From Bradyrhizobium sp. CB82 (GTDB lineage: Bacteria; Pseudomonadota; Alphaproteobacteria; Rhizobiales; Xanthobacteraceae): a stretch of DNA of 64,000 bases. Of this stretch, positions 9,888-22,275 are shown one piece after another. The notes under the pieces are model-generated. The model made no database searches and was not told where the DNA came from. It saw only the letters and a program-made list of their open reading frames with translations. Made by a program: the position numbers and the translations under genes. Positions within the stretch are counted from its first letter, which is position 1; the number at the start of each line of letters is the position of its first letter. Location of the stretch: positions 2,299,001-2,363,000 of the forward strand of contig NZ_CP121650.1 in assembly GCF_029714405.1 (NCBI RefSeq), read 5' to 3'.

Positions 9888-10205
9888 ATGTCAGCACCGC
9901 TCATCGTTTCGATCCCGCACCGGCTCGGTCGCGCGGAGGCCGCGCGTCGTCTGAAGTCCGGGCTTGGCCGCGCAGCCGCCAGCATTCCCGTGATGCAGGT
10001 CGAGGAAGAGCGCTGGGAGGGCGACCGCATGAATTTCCGCATCCGCGCGCTCGGCCAGGTCGCAGCCGGCCAGGTCGATGTCGGAGAGGATCAGGTGCGC
10101 GTCGAGGTCGTGCTGCCCTGGCTGTTGCACCGCTTCGCCGAGCTGGCGCAGGCCACCATTCGCAAGCGCGGGCAGTTGCTGCTGACCAAAGGCGACGGGA
10201 AGTAG
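9888..10205 (+). CDS. Polyhydroxyalkanoic acid system family protein
   Basis: This is a 105-residue protein of the PHA-granule-associated family (the kind named polyhydroxyalkanoic acid system protein). ATG 9888 follows a purine-rich AGGAGGAGGGGAGGGCC ribosome site; an in-frame ATG at 9780 gives an N-terminus without family resemblance. Recognisable features are the opening VSIPHRLGRAEAARRLKSGL, the central WEGDRMNFRIRALGQVAAGQVDV and the C-terminal VVLPWLLHRFAELAQATIRKRG, predicted as an alpha/beta domain with a final amphipathic helix. The exact function is unknown; association with polyhydroxybutyrate granules is inferred from the family name. It converges on treY, with a gap of 9 bp between the two stops. 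Confidence 0.75.
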   Translation: MSAPLIVSIPHRLGRAEAARRLKSGLGRAAASIPVMQVEEERWEGDRMNFRIRALGQVAAGQVDVGEDQVRVEVVLPWLLHRFAELAQATIRKRGQLLLTKGDGK

Positions 10206-10214
10206 GTCCTGTCG

Positions 10215-12998
10215 TCAGGCTTGGACGCGGGGGCGCGCCAGTCTTGCTGCGCTCGCAACGCGCGCCTTGAGCACCGTTGCGGGAAACGTGCGGAACGCCT
10301 GCGAGAGCCGCAGGTCGTTACCTTCCTGCCCTGCGATCGCATATCCTTTCACGTTGACGCTTGCGTCGAAGGCCTGGGCGGTCGGCCATTCGCGGCCGCC
10401 TTGCGTGAACGGAGCAAACAATCGTCCGACCAGGATGACGGCAGCATCGCGGCCGTGGCGCCGCGCGAAGGCGATGACGTGGTCGCCGTGCGGCCCGCTC
10501 ACGTCGAGCGGATGATAATCGCCGCGGGTGAAGACATCGGCAAGCTCGGCGCGCAATTCGAGGAGACGCTGTGTCCAGGCGAGCTTGAGCCGGCCATCCT
10601 GCCAGTGCCGGCCAAGGCTGTCCCAATCCGGATTCTTGAGCGAGGCGAGCGCATCGCCTCGGGCGGCAAAATCAACCGGACGTCGGTTGTCGGGATCGAC
10701 CAGCGACAGATCCCAGAATTCGGTGCCTTGATAGAAATCGGGTACGCCCGGCAGCGCTGCTTTCAGCGTGAGTTGGCTGAGCGAATTGAGCGCACCGAGC
10801 AGGGCGACGCGCCGGGCGAGGGTCTGGAGCGCATCCAGGAATTCGGCGGAGACGGTGGGGTCGAGGAGTTTCGCGATGAAATTCCGCAAACCCTGCTCGT
10901 AGGCCTCGTTCGGATTGAGCCAGCTCGTCTCCTCTTTGCCCTCCCGGGCGGCTTTGAGCGCGTAGGCCTGGATGCGGTCGATGAAGTTCGCGTCAGGCGG
11001 CGCGAATATCCATGCGCCGAGCAGCGTCTGGTAGAGCATGTATTCGAACGTCGCCGATGGCGCGCGCATCTCACCATGCGTCGTGATGTGCGGCACGTTC
11101 AGCACCTTCCAGCGTGCCACGGCACTCGTCCATTCACCCGGGATTTCGCTGAGCGCGGCAAGCCGTGCCCGCGCGTCCTCGCCGCGCTTGGTGTCATGCG
11201 TGGCCGTGGCCGTCATGCCATGTGGCCATTCCCTGGCGCGCGTTTTCATAACCTCGTGAAACGTCGGTGGCGCGAGAGCCTTTGCGGCGGGATCGCCGCC
11301 GACTTCGTTCAGTGCGAGCAGGCGGTGATAGCGATAGAAGGTCGTATCCTCCAGCGATTTCGCCATCATCGGCCCGGTGAACTGCTGCACCTTCAGCGCG
11401 AAGCGGCGCACGCGCGGGGTGCTGTGCGGCGGCCGATCCGGCTTGAGCAGGTCCATGGTCAGGGCATCGCGCAGGAAGTCGAAAATACCATCGTCTGCCG
11501 CGAACCACTCCGTACGAGCGCGCTCTATGGTCTTTTCGATCAGCTTGCGGTCGTGCGCGGTTGGTCCGCTCGTCGTGATGTAGGTGCGGTAGACCGGAAA
11601 ATGCAGCACGTAGAGCTCGAGGGCCTGCCGCAGGCTGTCGGCGGAAAAGTCGCGGGTCGAGTAATGCCCATTGGCGATGCGGGCGAGCAGGCGCGACAGC
11701 ACGGTGAATTCGCTGGTGAGAAGCGTGTCCAGCACGCGTCGCTTGGCTTCCATCAGATAAGGCGCAAGCCGCGGCGAGCGGTTGCTGATCTGGCGCCAGG
11801 TTTCGTCAAGCGCTTCGAGGCCCTTGGCATCGGCCAGCACATGAGTGATGACGTTCATCCACTCATAGCCTGTGGTGCCGTGAACGCCGGCGAAGCGTGG
11901 CAGCCGCTCGTGCTCGCACAGGATCTTTTCGATCACGGTGTAGAACGGCTTTCCCGTACCCTGCGCGTCGCGGACGATCCGGCGCAGCCGCTGGCAATAT
12001 TGCGCGGGATCGCGCAAGCCGTCGATATGATCGAGCCGGATGCCCTGCAGCCTGCCGTCTGCGACCAACTGCTTGACCAGCCGGTGTGTGGCCGCGAAGG
12101 TGCTCGCGTCCTCGACGCGCAGGCCGGCAAGACCATTGACGTCGAAGAAGCGGCGATAGTTGATATCGCTGGAGGCGAGCCGCCAATGGCCGAGCTTGTA
12201 GTGCTGACGCTCGAGCAGGTGATGCAGGGCAAGCGTTTGTGTCGGGCGGTCCTTGGCCGAACGATAGGCGCGAAGACCTCGCTCCATGATTTCGGAAGCG
12301 CCGGCGATTGCACTCAGTTCGGCCTTGAAGTCCGGTGCTTCCTTGCGGTTCGGATGGCGCAGCCCCTTGTAGCGTTCGGCGACAGCCAGGAGACGCTTTC
12401 CTGCCTCGCTCTCGGTGGCATCCGCCTCCTTCACGGTCATCCGCAGGACTTCGCCGTAGCGCTCCGGCGCAATCGGCAGGCGGTGCTCGAAGTACCAGGC
12501 CGAAAGGCTGCCTTCGCCCGCGTCGAAGCGCAGCTCGATCTCGCCGCGTTCCAGCGCTTCGCCATAGGCCGAGCCGAGGATCGGTAGCAGCACGCCGCCG
12601 CGGGCGCGATACGGCAACTGGTCCCAGTCGATGTCAAAGGAGGCCGCGTGCGGCGAGGCCTGTCCCCATTCCAGCACGTCCAGCCAGTACGGATTGTCGG
12701 CGAAGTGGACGCTGACGTGGTTTGGAACGAAGTCGACGATCAGGCCGAGATCATGTCGCTTCAGCGTATCGCTGAAGCGGACGAAGCCGGCTTCGCCGCC
12801 GAGTTCGGGATTGAACTGGCTGTGGTCGACGATGTCGTAGCCATGGGTCGAGCCCTTGCGCGCCTTCATCAGCGGCGAGGCGTAGACATGCGTGATGCCG
12901 AGCGCGTCGAGATAGGGTACGACCCGGGCGGCGTCGTCGAAGTTGAAATCGGCGGTGAATTGCAGGCGATAGGTTGCGAGCGGGATGGCGGGAGGCAT
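10215..12998 (-). CDS. treY: TreY, malto-oligosyltrehalose synthase
   Basis: TreY isomerises the reducing-end alpha-1,4 linkage of malto-oligosaccharides to alpha,alpha-1,1, giving maltooligosyltrehalose; TreZ then releases trehalose. The ATG at 12998 gives MPPAIPLATYRLQFTADFNF, the classic TreY start, and 927 residues. GH13 features are present: YLDALGITHVYASPLMKARKGSTHGYD, VDFVPNHVS, the nucleophile region GIRLDHIDGLRDP, the acid/base region VIEKIL, and ATHDTKRGEDARARL. The C-terminal half ends with FYQGTEFWDLSLVDPDNRRPVDF. The start lies 2 bp after the treZ stop and both are read from the same message. It is the last gene of the 14-kb glucan operon. Confidence 0.96.
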   Translation of the reverse strand: MPPAIPLATYRLQFTADFNFDDAARVVPYLDALGITHVYASPLMKARKGSTHGYDIVDHSQFNPELGGEAGFVRFSDTLKRHDLGLIVDFVPNHVSVHFADNPYWLDVLEWGQASPHAASFDIDWDQLPYRARGGVLLPILGSAYGEALERGEIELRFDAGEGSLSAWYFEHRLPIAPERYGEVLRMTVKEADATESEAGKRLLAVAERYKGLRHPNRKEAPDFKAELSAIAGASEIMERGLRAYRSAKDRPTQTLALHHLLERQHYKLGHWRLASSDINYRRFFDVNGLAGLRVEDASTFAATHRLVKQLVADGRLQGIRLDHIDGLRDPAQYCQRLRRIVRDAQGTGKPFYTVIEKILCEHERLPRFAGVHGTTGYEWMNVITHVLADAKGLEALDETWRQISNRSPRLAPYLMEAKRRVLDTLLTSEFTVLSRLLARIANGHYSTRDFSADSLRQALELYVLHFPVYRTYITTSGPTAHDRKLIEKTIERARTEWFAADDGIFDFLRDALTMDLLKPDRPPHSTPRVRRFALKVQQFTGPMMAKSLEDTTFYRYHRLLALNEVGGDPAAKALAPPTFHEVMKTRAREWPHGMTATATHDTKRGEDARARLAALSEIPGEWTSAVARWKVLNVPHITTHGEMRAPSATFEYMLYQTLLGAWIFAPPDANFIDRIQAYALKAAREGKEETSWLNPNEAYEQGLRNFIAKLLDPTVSAEFLDALQTLARRVALLGALNSLSQLTLKAALPGVPDFYQGTEFWDLSLVDPDNRRPVDFAARGDALASLKNPDWDSLGRHWQDGRLKLAWTQRLLELRAELADVFTRGDYHPLDVSGPHGDHVIAFARRHGRDAAVILVGRLFAPFTQGGREWPTAQAFDASVNVKGYAIAGQEGNDLRLSQAFRTFPATVLKARVASAARLARPRVQA

Positions 12999-13000
12999 GC

Positions 13001-14755
13001 TCACCTCGCAAGGCGCCAGACCACCGACCAGGGCGCAAGTCGGCCACCGGGTTCGCCGCCCCAGATCGGCGTGCCAGTCGAGTTTGGTGAGGTGACGTCG
13101 CGATCGGACAGGTTGGCGGTCAGGCGCAGCGTCGTGCCGTCTCCCATGCGCCAATGCGCGGTCAAGAGGCCGCTGTCCTCAGCCTGGGCCTCGCCAAAGG
13201 CCGCGCCGGCAAGCCGTGGCATGATTTCGGTGCGGCGAATGTGCAGGAGCTCGCGCACCAGCGTCAGCCGCGCGTCGTGCTCCGGGCTGCGCAAGTCCCA
13301 ATCGAGCACGGCGGATTGCGGAGTTGCCGGATCGAGCGGGTCGGGCACCTCGTCGCCATACTTTGCATAGGCCCAGGCATATTCCTGGCGCCGTCCCTTG
13401 CGGACGGCATTGGCGAGATCGCCGTGGAAATCGCAGAAGAACGGGAAGGGCTTCTTCGAGCCCCACTCCTCGCCCATGAACAGCATCGGCACCATCGGCG
13501 CGAGCAGGGTAACGGCGAGCGCCGCCTCGACCGCGCTGGGGCTCGCAATGCTCTCCAGCCGATCGCCGAACGGCCGGTTGCCGATCTGATCGTGGTTTTG
13601 CAGGAAATTGACGAAGGTGTCCGGCGGAAGCTGCCGGCTCGGCTCGCCCCGCGGCTTGTTGCCCCAGAACGCGGAGACTTCGCCCTGATAGACGAAGCCC
13701 GACGCCAGCGCACGCGCGAGATCGCCGCGCGGCGAGCGCTGATAGTCGCCATAATAGCCGGAGGACTCGCGCGTCAGCATCACGTGCCAGACGTGATGAT
13801 AGTCGTCGTTCCACTGTCCCCGATATTTTCCGTTCGGCGGCTCCTCGGTGGGATCGAGCAGGCTCGCGCGATTGTCGCCATTCTCCAGCACGAGATGGAT
13901 GTGCCGCCCGGTGGCCTGCGCGAGTTGGCCAGCGGCGACGCTGAGATCGTGCAGTACCGACTGCTCGCCCGGGAACGCCATGATGTGATTGGCGGCGTCC
14001 AGCCTCAGGCCATCGAAGCGGTAGTCACCGAGCCAGCAAAGTGCATTCTCGACCGCGAAGGCGCGGACCTGCGGTACGCGATAATCGATCGTGCTGCCCC
14101 ATGGCGTATGCGCATCGGTGAAGAAGTTCGGCGCGTAACGCCCGAGATAGTTTCCCTCGGGGCCGAAGTGGTTGTAGACGACATCGAGAAAGACCATGAG
14201 GCCGCGCAAGTGCGCTTCGTCGATCAGCGTCTTCAAGTCTTCGGGCCGGCCATAGGCGCTGTCGGGCGCATACCACAGCACACCGTCATAGCCCCAGCCG
14301 CACTTGCCGGCGAAGTCCGCCAGCGGCATCAATTCCAGCGCAGTGATGCCGGTCGCAACGAGATGATCGAGCCTGTCGATCATGGCACGATAGCTTCCTT
14401 GCTGTGTGAAGGTGCCGACATGGGCTTCCAGCAGCACCGTCTCGTGCCACGGGCGGCCGCGCCAATCTCCGGCGCGCCACTCGAAACCGTCGTGGTCGAT
14501 CACCTCGCTCGGCCCGAACACGTCGTCGGGCTGGAAAGCCGAGGCGGGATCCGGTACATCGAGCTCGTCGTCGATCCTGAACTGGTAGCGGGCGCCCGCC
14601 GTCAGCCCGGCAATATCGGCCACGTACCAGCCGTCCTCGCGACGCCGCATCGCATGGCGCTTATCGAGCACGAGGTCGACCCGCCTCGCGCCGGGCGCCC
14701 AGAGGCGGAACGAGACGCCGTCCTTGCTGGCCTTGGCGCCAAAGGATGGCCTCAT
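13001..14755 (-). CDS. treZ: TreZ, malto-oligosyltrehalose trehalohydrolase
   Basis: TreZ cleaves the alpha-1,4 bond next to the trehalose end of maltooligosyltrehalose, releasing free trehalose. It has 584 residues, the usual size. An N-terminal carbohydrate-binding-like domain (about 1-95; FGAKASKDGVSFRLWAPGAR) precedes the GH13 barrel. Motifs seen are VYNHFGPEGNYL, YRFDGLRLDAANHI with the nucleophile Asp, LVLENGDNRAS with the acid Glu, and FLQNHDQIGNRPFGDRL. The start overlaps the glgX stop by 4 bp (ATGA) and the stop lies 2 bp before treY, so the three genes form one translationally coupled block. Confidence 0.95.
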   Translation of the reverse strand: MRPSFGAKASKDGVSFRLWAPGARRVDLVLDKRHAMRRREDGWYVADIAGLTAGARYQFRIDDELDVPDPASAFQPDDVFGPSEVIDHDGFEWRAGDWRGRPWHETVLLEAHVGTFTQQGSYRAMIDRLDHLVATGITALELMPLADFAGKCGWGYDGVLWYAPDSAYGRPEDLKTLIDEAHLRGLMVFLDVVYNHFGPEGNYLGRYAPNFFTDAHTPWGSTIDYRVPQVRAFAVENALCWLGDYRFDGLRLDAANHIMAFPGEQSVLHDLSVAAGQLAQATGRHIHLVLENGDNRASLLDPTEEPPNGKYRGQWNDDYHHVWHVMLTRESSGYYGDYQRSPRGDLARALASGFVYQGEVSAFWGNKPRGEPSRQLPPDTFVNFLQNHDQIGNRPFGDRLESIASPSAVEAALAVTLLAPMVPMLFMGEEWGSKKPFPFFCDFHGDLANAVRKGRRQEYAWAYAKYGDEVPDPLDPATPQSAVLDWDLRSPEHDARLTLVRELLHIRRTEIMPRLAGAAFGEAQAEDSGLLTAHWRMGDGTTLRLTANLSDRDVTSPNSTGTPIWGGEPGGRLAPWSVVWRLAR

Positions 14756-16827
14756 AGCGCGCCCGCGAAGGCGAGCACCGAGCGCGGCGGCGCCTTACTG
14801 TCGGTGCCAGGCAGGAAATCGACCGTGTTCAACTTGGCATCGGTCGTATTCAGAATCTGCTGCCAGCTCTTGTATTCGGCCATTTTGGGCAATTTGAATC
14901 CAATCTCTTCCGGTGCCGCGTTCAGGACAATAAAGATCGCGGGCACGCCGGGTTCCAGCGGGCCGAGCACATAGGCGAGGAATCTCCCTTCCGGGAAATT
15001 CCAGTCGCTCTCCGTCATCTCCTCGGCCGCCGGTGTCAGCCACAGGACGCCATAGGAGCCGTCGGCGCGGCGGCCGTCGAGCCAGCGCTGGCTGCGGAGC
15101 TGCGAGAAGCGGCGACGGATTTCGGCGAGCTGGCCGACGAACTCGACCATGTCTTCGCCGTTCCTGCCGAGATTGTCCCAAAGTACCCAGCCCACCTCAT
15201 TGTCCTGGCAATAGGCATTGTTGTTGCCGGACTGGGTGTTGCCGACCTCGTCGCCCGCGAGCAGCAGCGGCGTGCCTTGCGCGAGCATGAGGCAGGCGAG
15301 CACGTTTCTGCGGAGCTGGCGGCGCAGCGACAGGATTTGTGGGTCGTCGGTCGGGCCCTCGACGCCGCAATTGTTGCTGTGGTTGTCGTTGGAGCCGTCG
15401 CGATTGTCCTCGCCGTTGGCCTCATTGTGCTTCTGGTTGTAGCTGAAGAGATCGGCGAGGGTAAAACCGTCATGCACGGTGATGTGGTTGATGCTGGCGC
15501 GCAGCTTCCGGCCGTCATGGTGGAACAGGTCGGATGACGCCGTCATGCGGCTCGAGATATCGCCGATCAGACTGCCTTCGCCGCTCCAGTAGCGGCGCAG
15601 GGCGCTGCGGTAGCGATCGTTCCATTCCGACCATTGTGAGGGAAAGGCGCCGACCTGGTAGCCGCCAAGGCCGAGGTCCCAGGGTTCGGCGACGAGCTTG
15701 ACGCCCTGGAGCACCGGATCCTGGCGGACCGCGGTCAGGAACGAGCTGCCGCGATCAAACCCGTTGGGTCCGCGCGCCAGCGTGGTGGCGAGATCGAAGC
15801 GGAAGCCGTCGACATGGCAGACCTCGACCCAGTAGCGCAGCGAATCCGTCACCATCTGGAGCACGCGCGGATGGGTGAGGTTCACCGACGAGCCGCAGCC
15901 GGTGAAGTCGTCGTAGTAGCGTCGATTCTCGCGGTTCAGCCAGTAATAGGACGCGTTGTCGATGCCTCGGAAGGACAGCGTCGGGCCGAGATGGTTGCCT
16001 TCGGCGGTGTGGTTGTAGACGACGTCGAGCATTACCTCGATCCCGGCGTCATGCAGGCGCGCCACGGTGGTCCGGAAGGAATCCAGCGGATTGTCCTGGG
16101 CGTAGCGCGGCTCAGGCGCAAAGAAAGCGAGGGTGTTGTAGCCCCAGTAATTGACGAGCTTCTTCTCCACCAGCACCCGGTCGTCGATGAAGCCGTGAAT
16201 CGGCAGCAATTCGACGGTGGTCACACCTAACCGCTTCAAATGCTCGATCATGGCGGGCGAGGACAGTCCGCCAAACGTACCGCGCAGGTTCGGCGGCACG
16301 TCATCGCGCCTCTGCGTCAGCCCCTTGACGTGGGCCTCGTAGATGATCGTCTCGTCCCACGGGATGTTCGGGCGGATTTCGCGCCGGCCCCAGTTGAAGG
16401 TCTCGTCGACGACCACGGCCTTGATCATGCCGCGTGCATTGTCGCGCCGATCGAACGACAAATCCTCACGCGGGCTGCCAGTGCGATAGGCGAAATGCGC
16501 GTCGCTCCACACCAGCCGCCCGGCGAGCCGCTTGGCATAGGGGTCGAGCAGCAGCTTGTTGGGATTGAAGCGATGGCCATGCTCGGGCTCGTAGGGGCCG
16601 TGCACGCGGTAGCCGTAGAGTTGGCCCGGCGAGACGTCGTTCAGATAGCCGTGCCAGACATCCTCGGTGCGCTCGGGCAATTCGATGCGCTCGAGCTCGC
16701 GCCGGCCCTGGCTGTCGAACAGGCACAACTCAACCTTCTGCGCGTTGGCGGAAAACAGCGCGAAGTTGGTGCCGCGTCCGTCCCAGCTTGCACCGAGGCG
16801 TGCGGGCGTTCCGGCGGTCAGTCGCAT
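14752..16827 (-). CDS. glgX: GlgX, glycogen debranching enzyme
   Basis: GlgX hydrolyses alpha-1,6 branch points of glycogen that has been trimmed by phosphorylase, and in trehalose clusters it prepares linear substrate for TreY. It has 691 residues. A CBM48-type N-terminal domain (GTPARLGASWDGRGTNFALF, then DGYLNDVSPGQLYGYRVHGPYEPEHGHRFNPNKLLLDPYAK) precedes the GH13 barrel. Catalytic-region motifs are LDVVYNHTAEGNHLGPTLSFRG, VDGFRFDLATTLAR, LVAEPWDLG and ITVHDGFTLADLFSYNQKHNEANGEDNRDG. All are intact. It lies 3 bp after the glgB stop and overlaps treZ by 4 bp. Confidence 0.96.
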   Translation of the reverse strand: MRLTAGTPARLGASWDGRGTNFALFSANAQKVELCLFDSQGRRELERIELPERTEDVWHGYLNDVSPGQLYGYRVHGPYEPEHGHRFNPNKLLLDPYAKRLAGRLVWSDAHFAYRTGSPREDLSFDRRDNARGMIKAVVVDETFNWGRREIRPNIPWDETIIYEAHVKGLTQRRDDVPPNLRGTFGGLSSPAMIEHLKRLGVTTVELLPIHGFIDDRVLVEKKLVNYWGYNTLAFFAPEPRYAQDNPLDSFRTTVARLHDAGIEVMLDVVYNHTAEGNHLGPTLSFRGIDNASYYWLNRENRRYYDDFTGCGSSVNLTHPRVLQMVTDSLRYWVEVCHVDGFRFDLATTLARGPNGFDRGSSFLTAVRQDPVLQGVKLVAEPWDLGLGGYQVGAFPSQWSEWNDRYRSALRRYWSGEGSLIGDISSRMTASSDLFHHDGRKLRASINHITVHDGFTLADLFSYNQKHNEANGEDNRDGSNDNHSNNCGVEGPTDDPQILSLRRQLRRNVLACLMLAQGTPLLLAGDEVGNTQSGNNNAYCQDNEVGWVLWDNLGRNGEDMVEFVGQLAEIRRRFSQLRSQRWLDGRRADGSYGVLWLTPAAEEMTESDWNFPEGRFLAYVLGPLEPGVPAIFIVLNAAPEEIGFKLPKMAEYKSWQQILNTTDAKLNTVDFLPGTDSKAPPRSVLAFAGAL

Positions 16828-16830
16828 GAT

Positions 16831-18970
16831 TCAGCTTTCCGGAACGAGGAAGATCGCTGCCAGCGGCGGAATGGTCAGGCGCAGCTCCGGCGTCTTGCCG
16901 TCGACCGCCTGCACCTCTCCGACGTTCCCGACATTGCTGCCGCCATAGTGAGCGGAGTCGGAATTGAGGACCTCGTGCCACTTGCCGGCGAATGGCACCC
17001 GGACGCGATAGTTGCGATAGACGTTCGGCGAGAAGTTCACGATCACGAGACAGCGCGCGCGGGCGTCGAATCCTTTGCGGAGCCAGGCGAACACATTGCG
17101 GTTGGCGTCATCAGTGATCAGCCATTCGAAGCCGGCCTGATCGCAATCCATCTGATGCAGTGCAGGTACGGCGCGATAAAGTCGGTTGAGGTCGCGGATC
17201 AGCGACTGGATGCCGGAATGGTTTTTGTATTCGAGCAGATGCCAGTCGAGCGACTGGTCGTGATTCCATTCCCTCCCCTGCGCGAACTCGCCGCCCATGA
17301 ACAACAGCTTCTTGCCGGGATGGCCGAACATGAAGCTGTAATAGGCACGTAAGTTCGCAAAGCGCTGCCATTCGTCGCCGGGCATGCGGCCGAGGATCGA
17401 TCGCTTGCCGTGCACGACCTCGTCGTGAGACAGCGGCAGGATGAAGTTTTCCGAGAAGGCGTAGTGCAGGCCGAACAGGATCTCGCCGTGGTGGTGCTTG
17501 CGGTAGATCGGATCCTTGCTGATGTAGTTCAGCGTGTCGTGCATCCAGCCCATGTTCCACTTGTAGCCGAAGCCGAGGCCGCCATATTCGACGGGCCGGG
17601 AAACCTGCGGCCAGGCGGTGGACTCCTCCGCGGCGGTCGTGGCTTGCGGAAAGCGTGCGAACACTTCCGTATTGAAGCGCCGCAGGAACGCGATCGCCTC
17701 GATGTTCTCCCGCCCGCCATACTGGTTCGGGATCCACGCGCCCGCAGGGCGGCTGTAATCGAGATAAAGCATGGACGCGACCGCATCGACGCGCAGGCCG
17801 TCGATGGCGTAGCGCTCCAGCCAGAACAGCGCGTTCGATACCAGGAAGTTCGTGACTTCGGTGCGACCGTAGTTGTAGATCAGCGTGCCCCAATCGAGGT
17901 GGCGACCCTGTAAGGGGTTGGCATGCTCGTAGAGCGCGGTGCCGTCGAAATGGCCGAGGCCGTGCGGATCGTCGGGGAAATGTCCGGGCACCCAGTCGAG
18001 CAGCACGCCGATGCCTTCGCGATGGCAGGCATCGACCAGCGCGGCGAAATCCTCCGGCGGGCCGAACCGGCTGGTCGGCGCATAGAGGCCGGTCGGCTGG
18101 TAGCCCCAGGACCCGTCAAAGGGATGCTCACTGACGGGCAGGAATTCGAGATGGGTGAAGCCCATGTCCCGCGCATAGGCCGGAAGCTGCTCGGCGAGCT
18201 CGCGGTAGGTCAGCCATTCGTTGTCGCCCTTGCGCCGCCAGGAGCCGAGATGCACCTCGTATATCGACATCGGTGCCGAGAGCGCGTTGATGCCGTCCGG
18301 CGCCGGCCGTGGGCGCGGCAGGTGCGCTTCGTCAAACACGATCGACGCCGTCTTCGGCCGCAGCTCGGCGGCAAACGCCAGCGGATCGGACTTCAGCGGC
18401 AGATTGTGGCCGTGTGGTCCGACCATATCGAACTTGTAGTGATCGCCCGCCTTTGCATGCGGGATGAACAGCTCCCAATAGCCGACGCCGCGCACGCGCA
18501 TCGGGTGGCGCCGAGCGTCCCAGAAATTGAAGTCGCCGACCACGCTGACCCGCCGCGCGTTTGGCGCCAGCACGACGAAGCCGACGCCATCGACGCCGTC
18601 GAGCGTCATGGGATGCGCGCCGAGCTTGTCATAGAGCCGCTGATGCGTGCCTTCGCCGAGCAGGTAGAGATCGAAATCGGTCAGGATCGGCGGAAAGCGA
18701 TAGGGATCTTCGAGCTCGACGACATTGCCGCCGAACGTCGCGCGCAGCTGGTAGCGCTTGGCGCCATTGGGCAACGCGCCCGCGAATAGGCCGGACTCGT
18801 GGATGCGGTCGAGTTTCGCCACCTCGCCATGCTCGCCGACCGCCTCGACATTGGAGGCCTCGGGCAGGAAAGCGCGCACCACGCTCTTGTCGCCTTCGGG
18901 ATGGAGCCCGAGATAATGGAAGGGATCGGAGTGGCGGCCCTCGATGATCGCATAGGCCTCGGCAGACAAT

Positions 18971-18978
<8 letters not shown>
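16831..18978 (-). CDS. glgB: GlgB, 1,4-alpha-glucan branching enzyme
   Basis: GlgB introduces alpha-1,6 branches by transferring a glucan segment; here it would act on chains built by the glucan operon. Start ATG 18978 gives [26 protein letters not shown], the usual GlgB opening, and 715 residues. An N-terminal N1 domain and CBM48 (residues about 1-215) are followed by the GH13 barrel. Catalytic motifs are [29 protein letters not shown] with the nucleophile, [10 protein letters not shown] with the acid Glu, and [12 protein letters not shown]. The start overlaps the treS stop by 8 bp. It is in the same operon as treS and the glgE-like gene, the arrangement typical of the GlgE pathway. Confidence 0.97.
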
Positions 18979-22264
<3,286 letters not shown>

Positions 22265-22275
22265 GCCGTAGATCC

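Noticed and set aside
10221..12587. Plus-strand open frame of 788 codons
   Set aside because: It is the antisense of treY; high GC content keeps this frame open. The composition (many Arg, Gln, Val, Asp without motifs) is that of a shadow frame.
13154..14974. Plus-strand open frame of 606 codons
   Set aside because: It is antisense to treZ and the end of glgX, whose motifs are all intact; no family resemblance in the antisense product.
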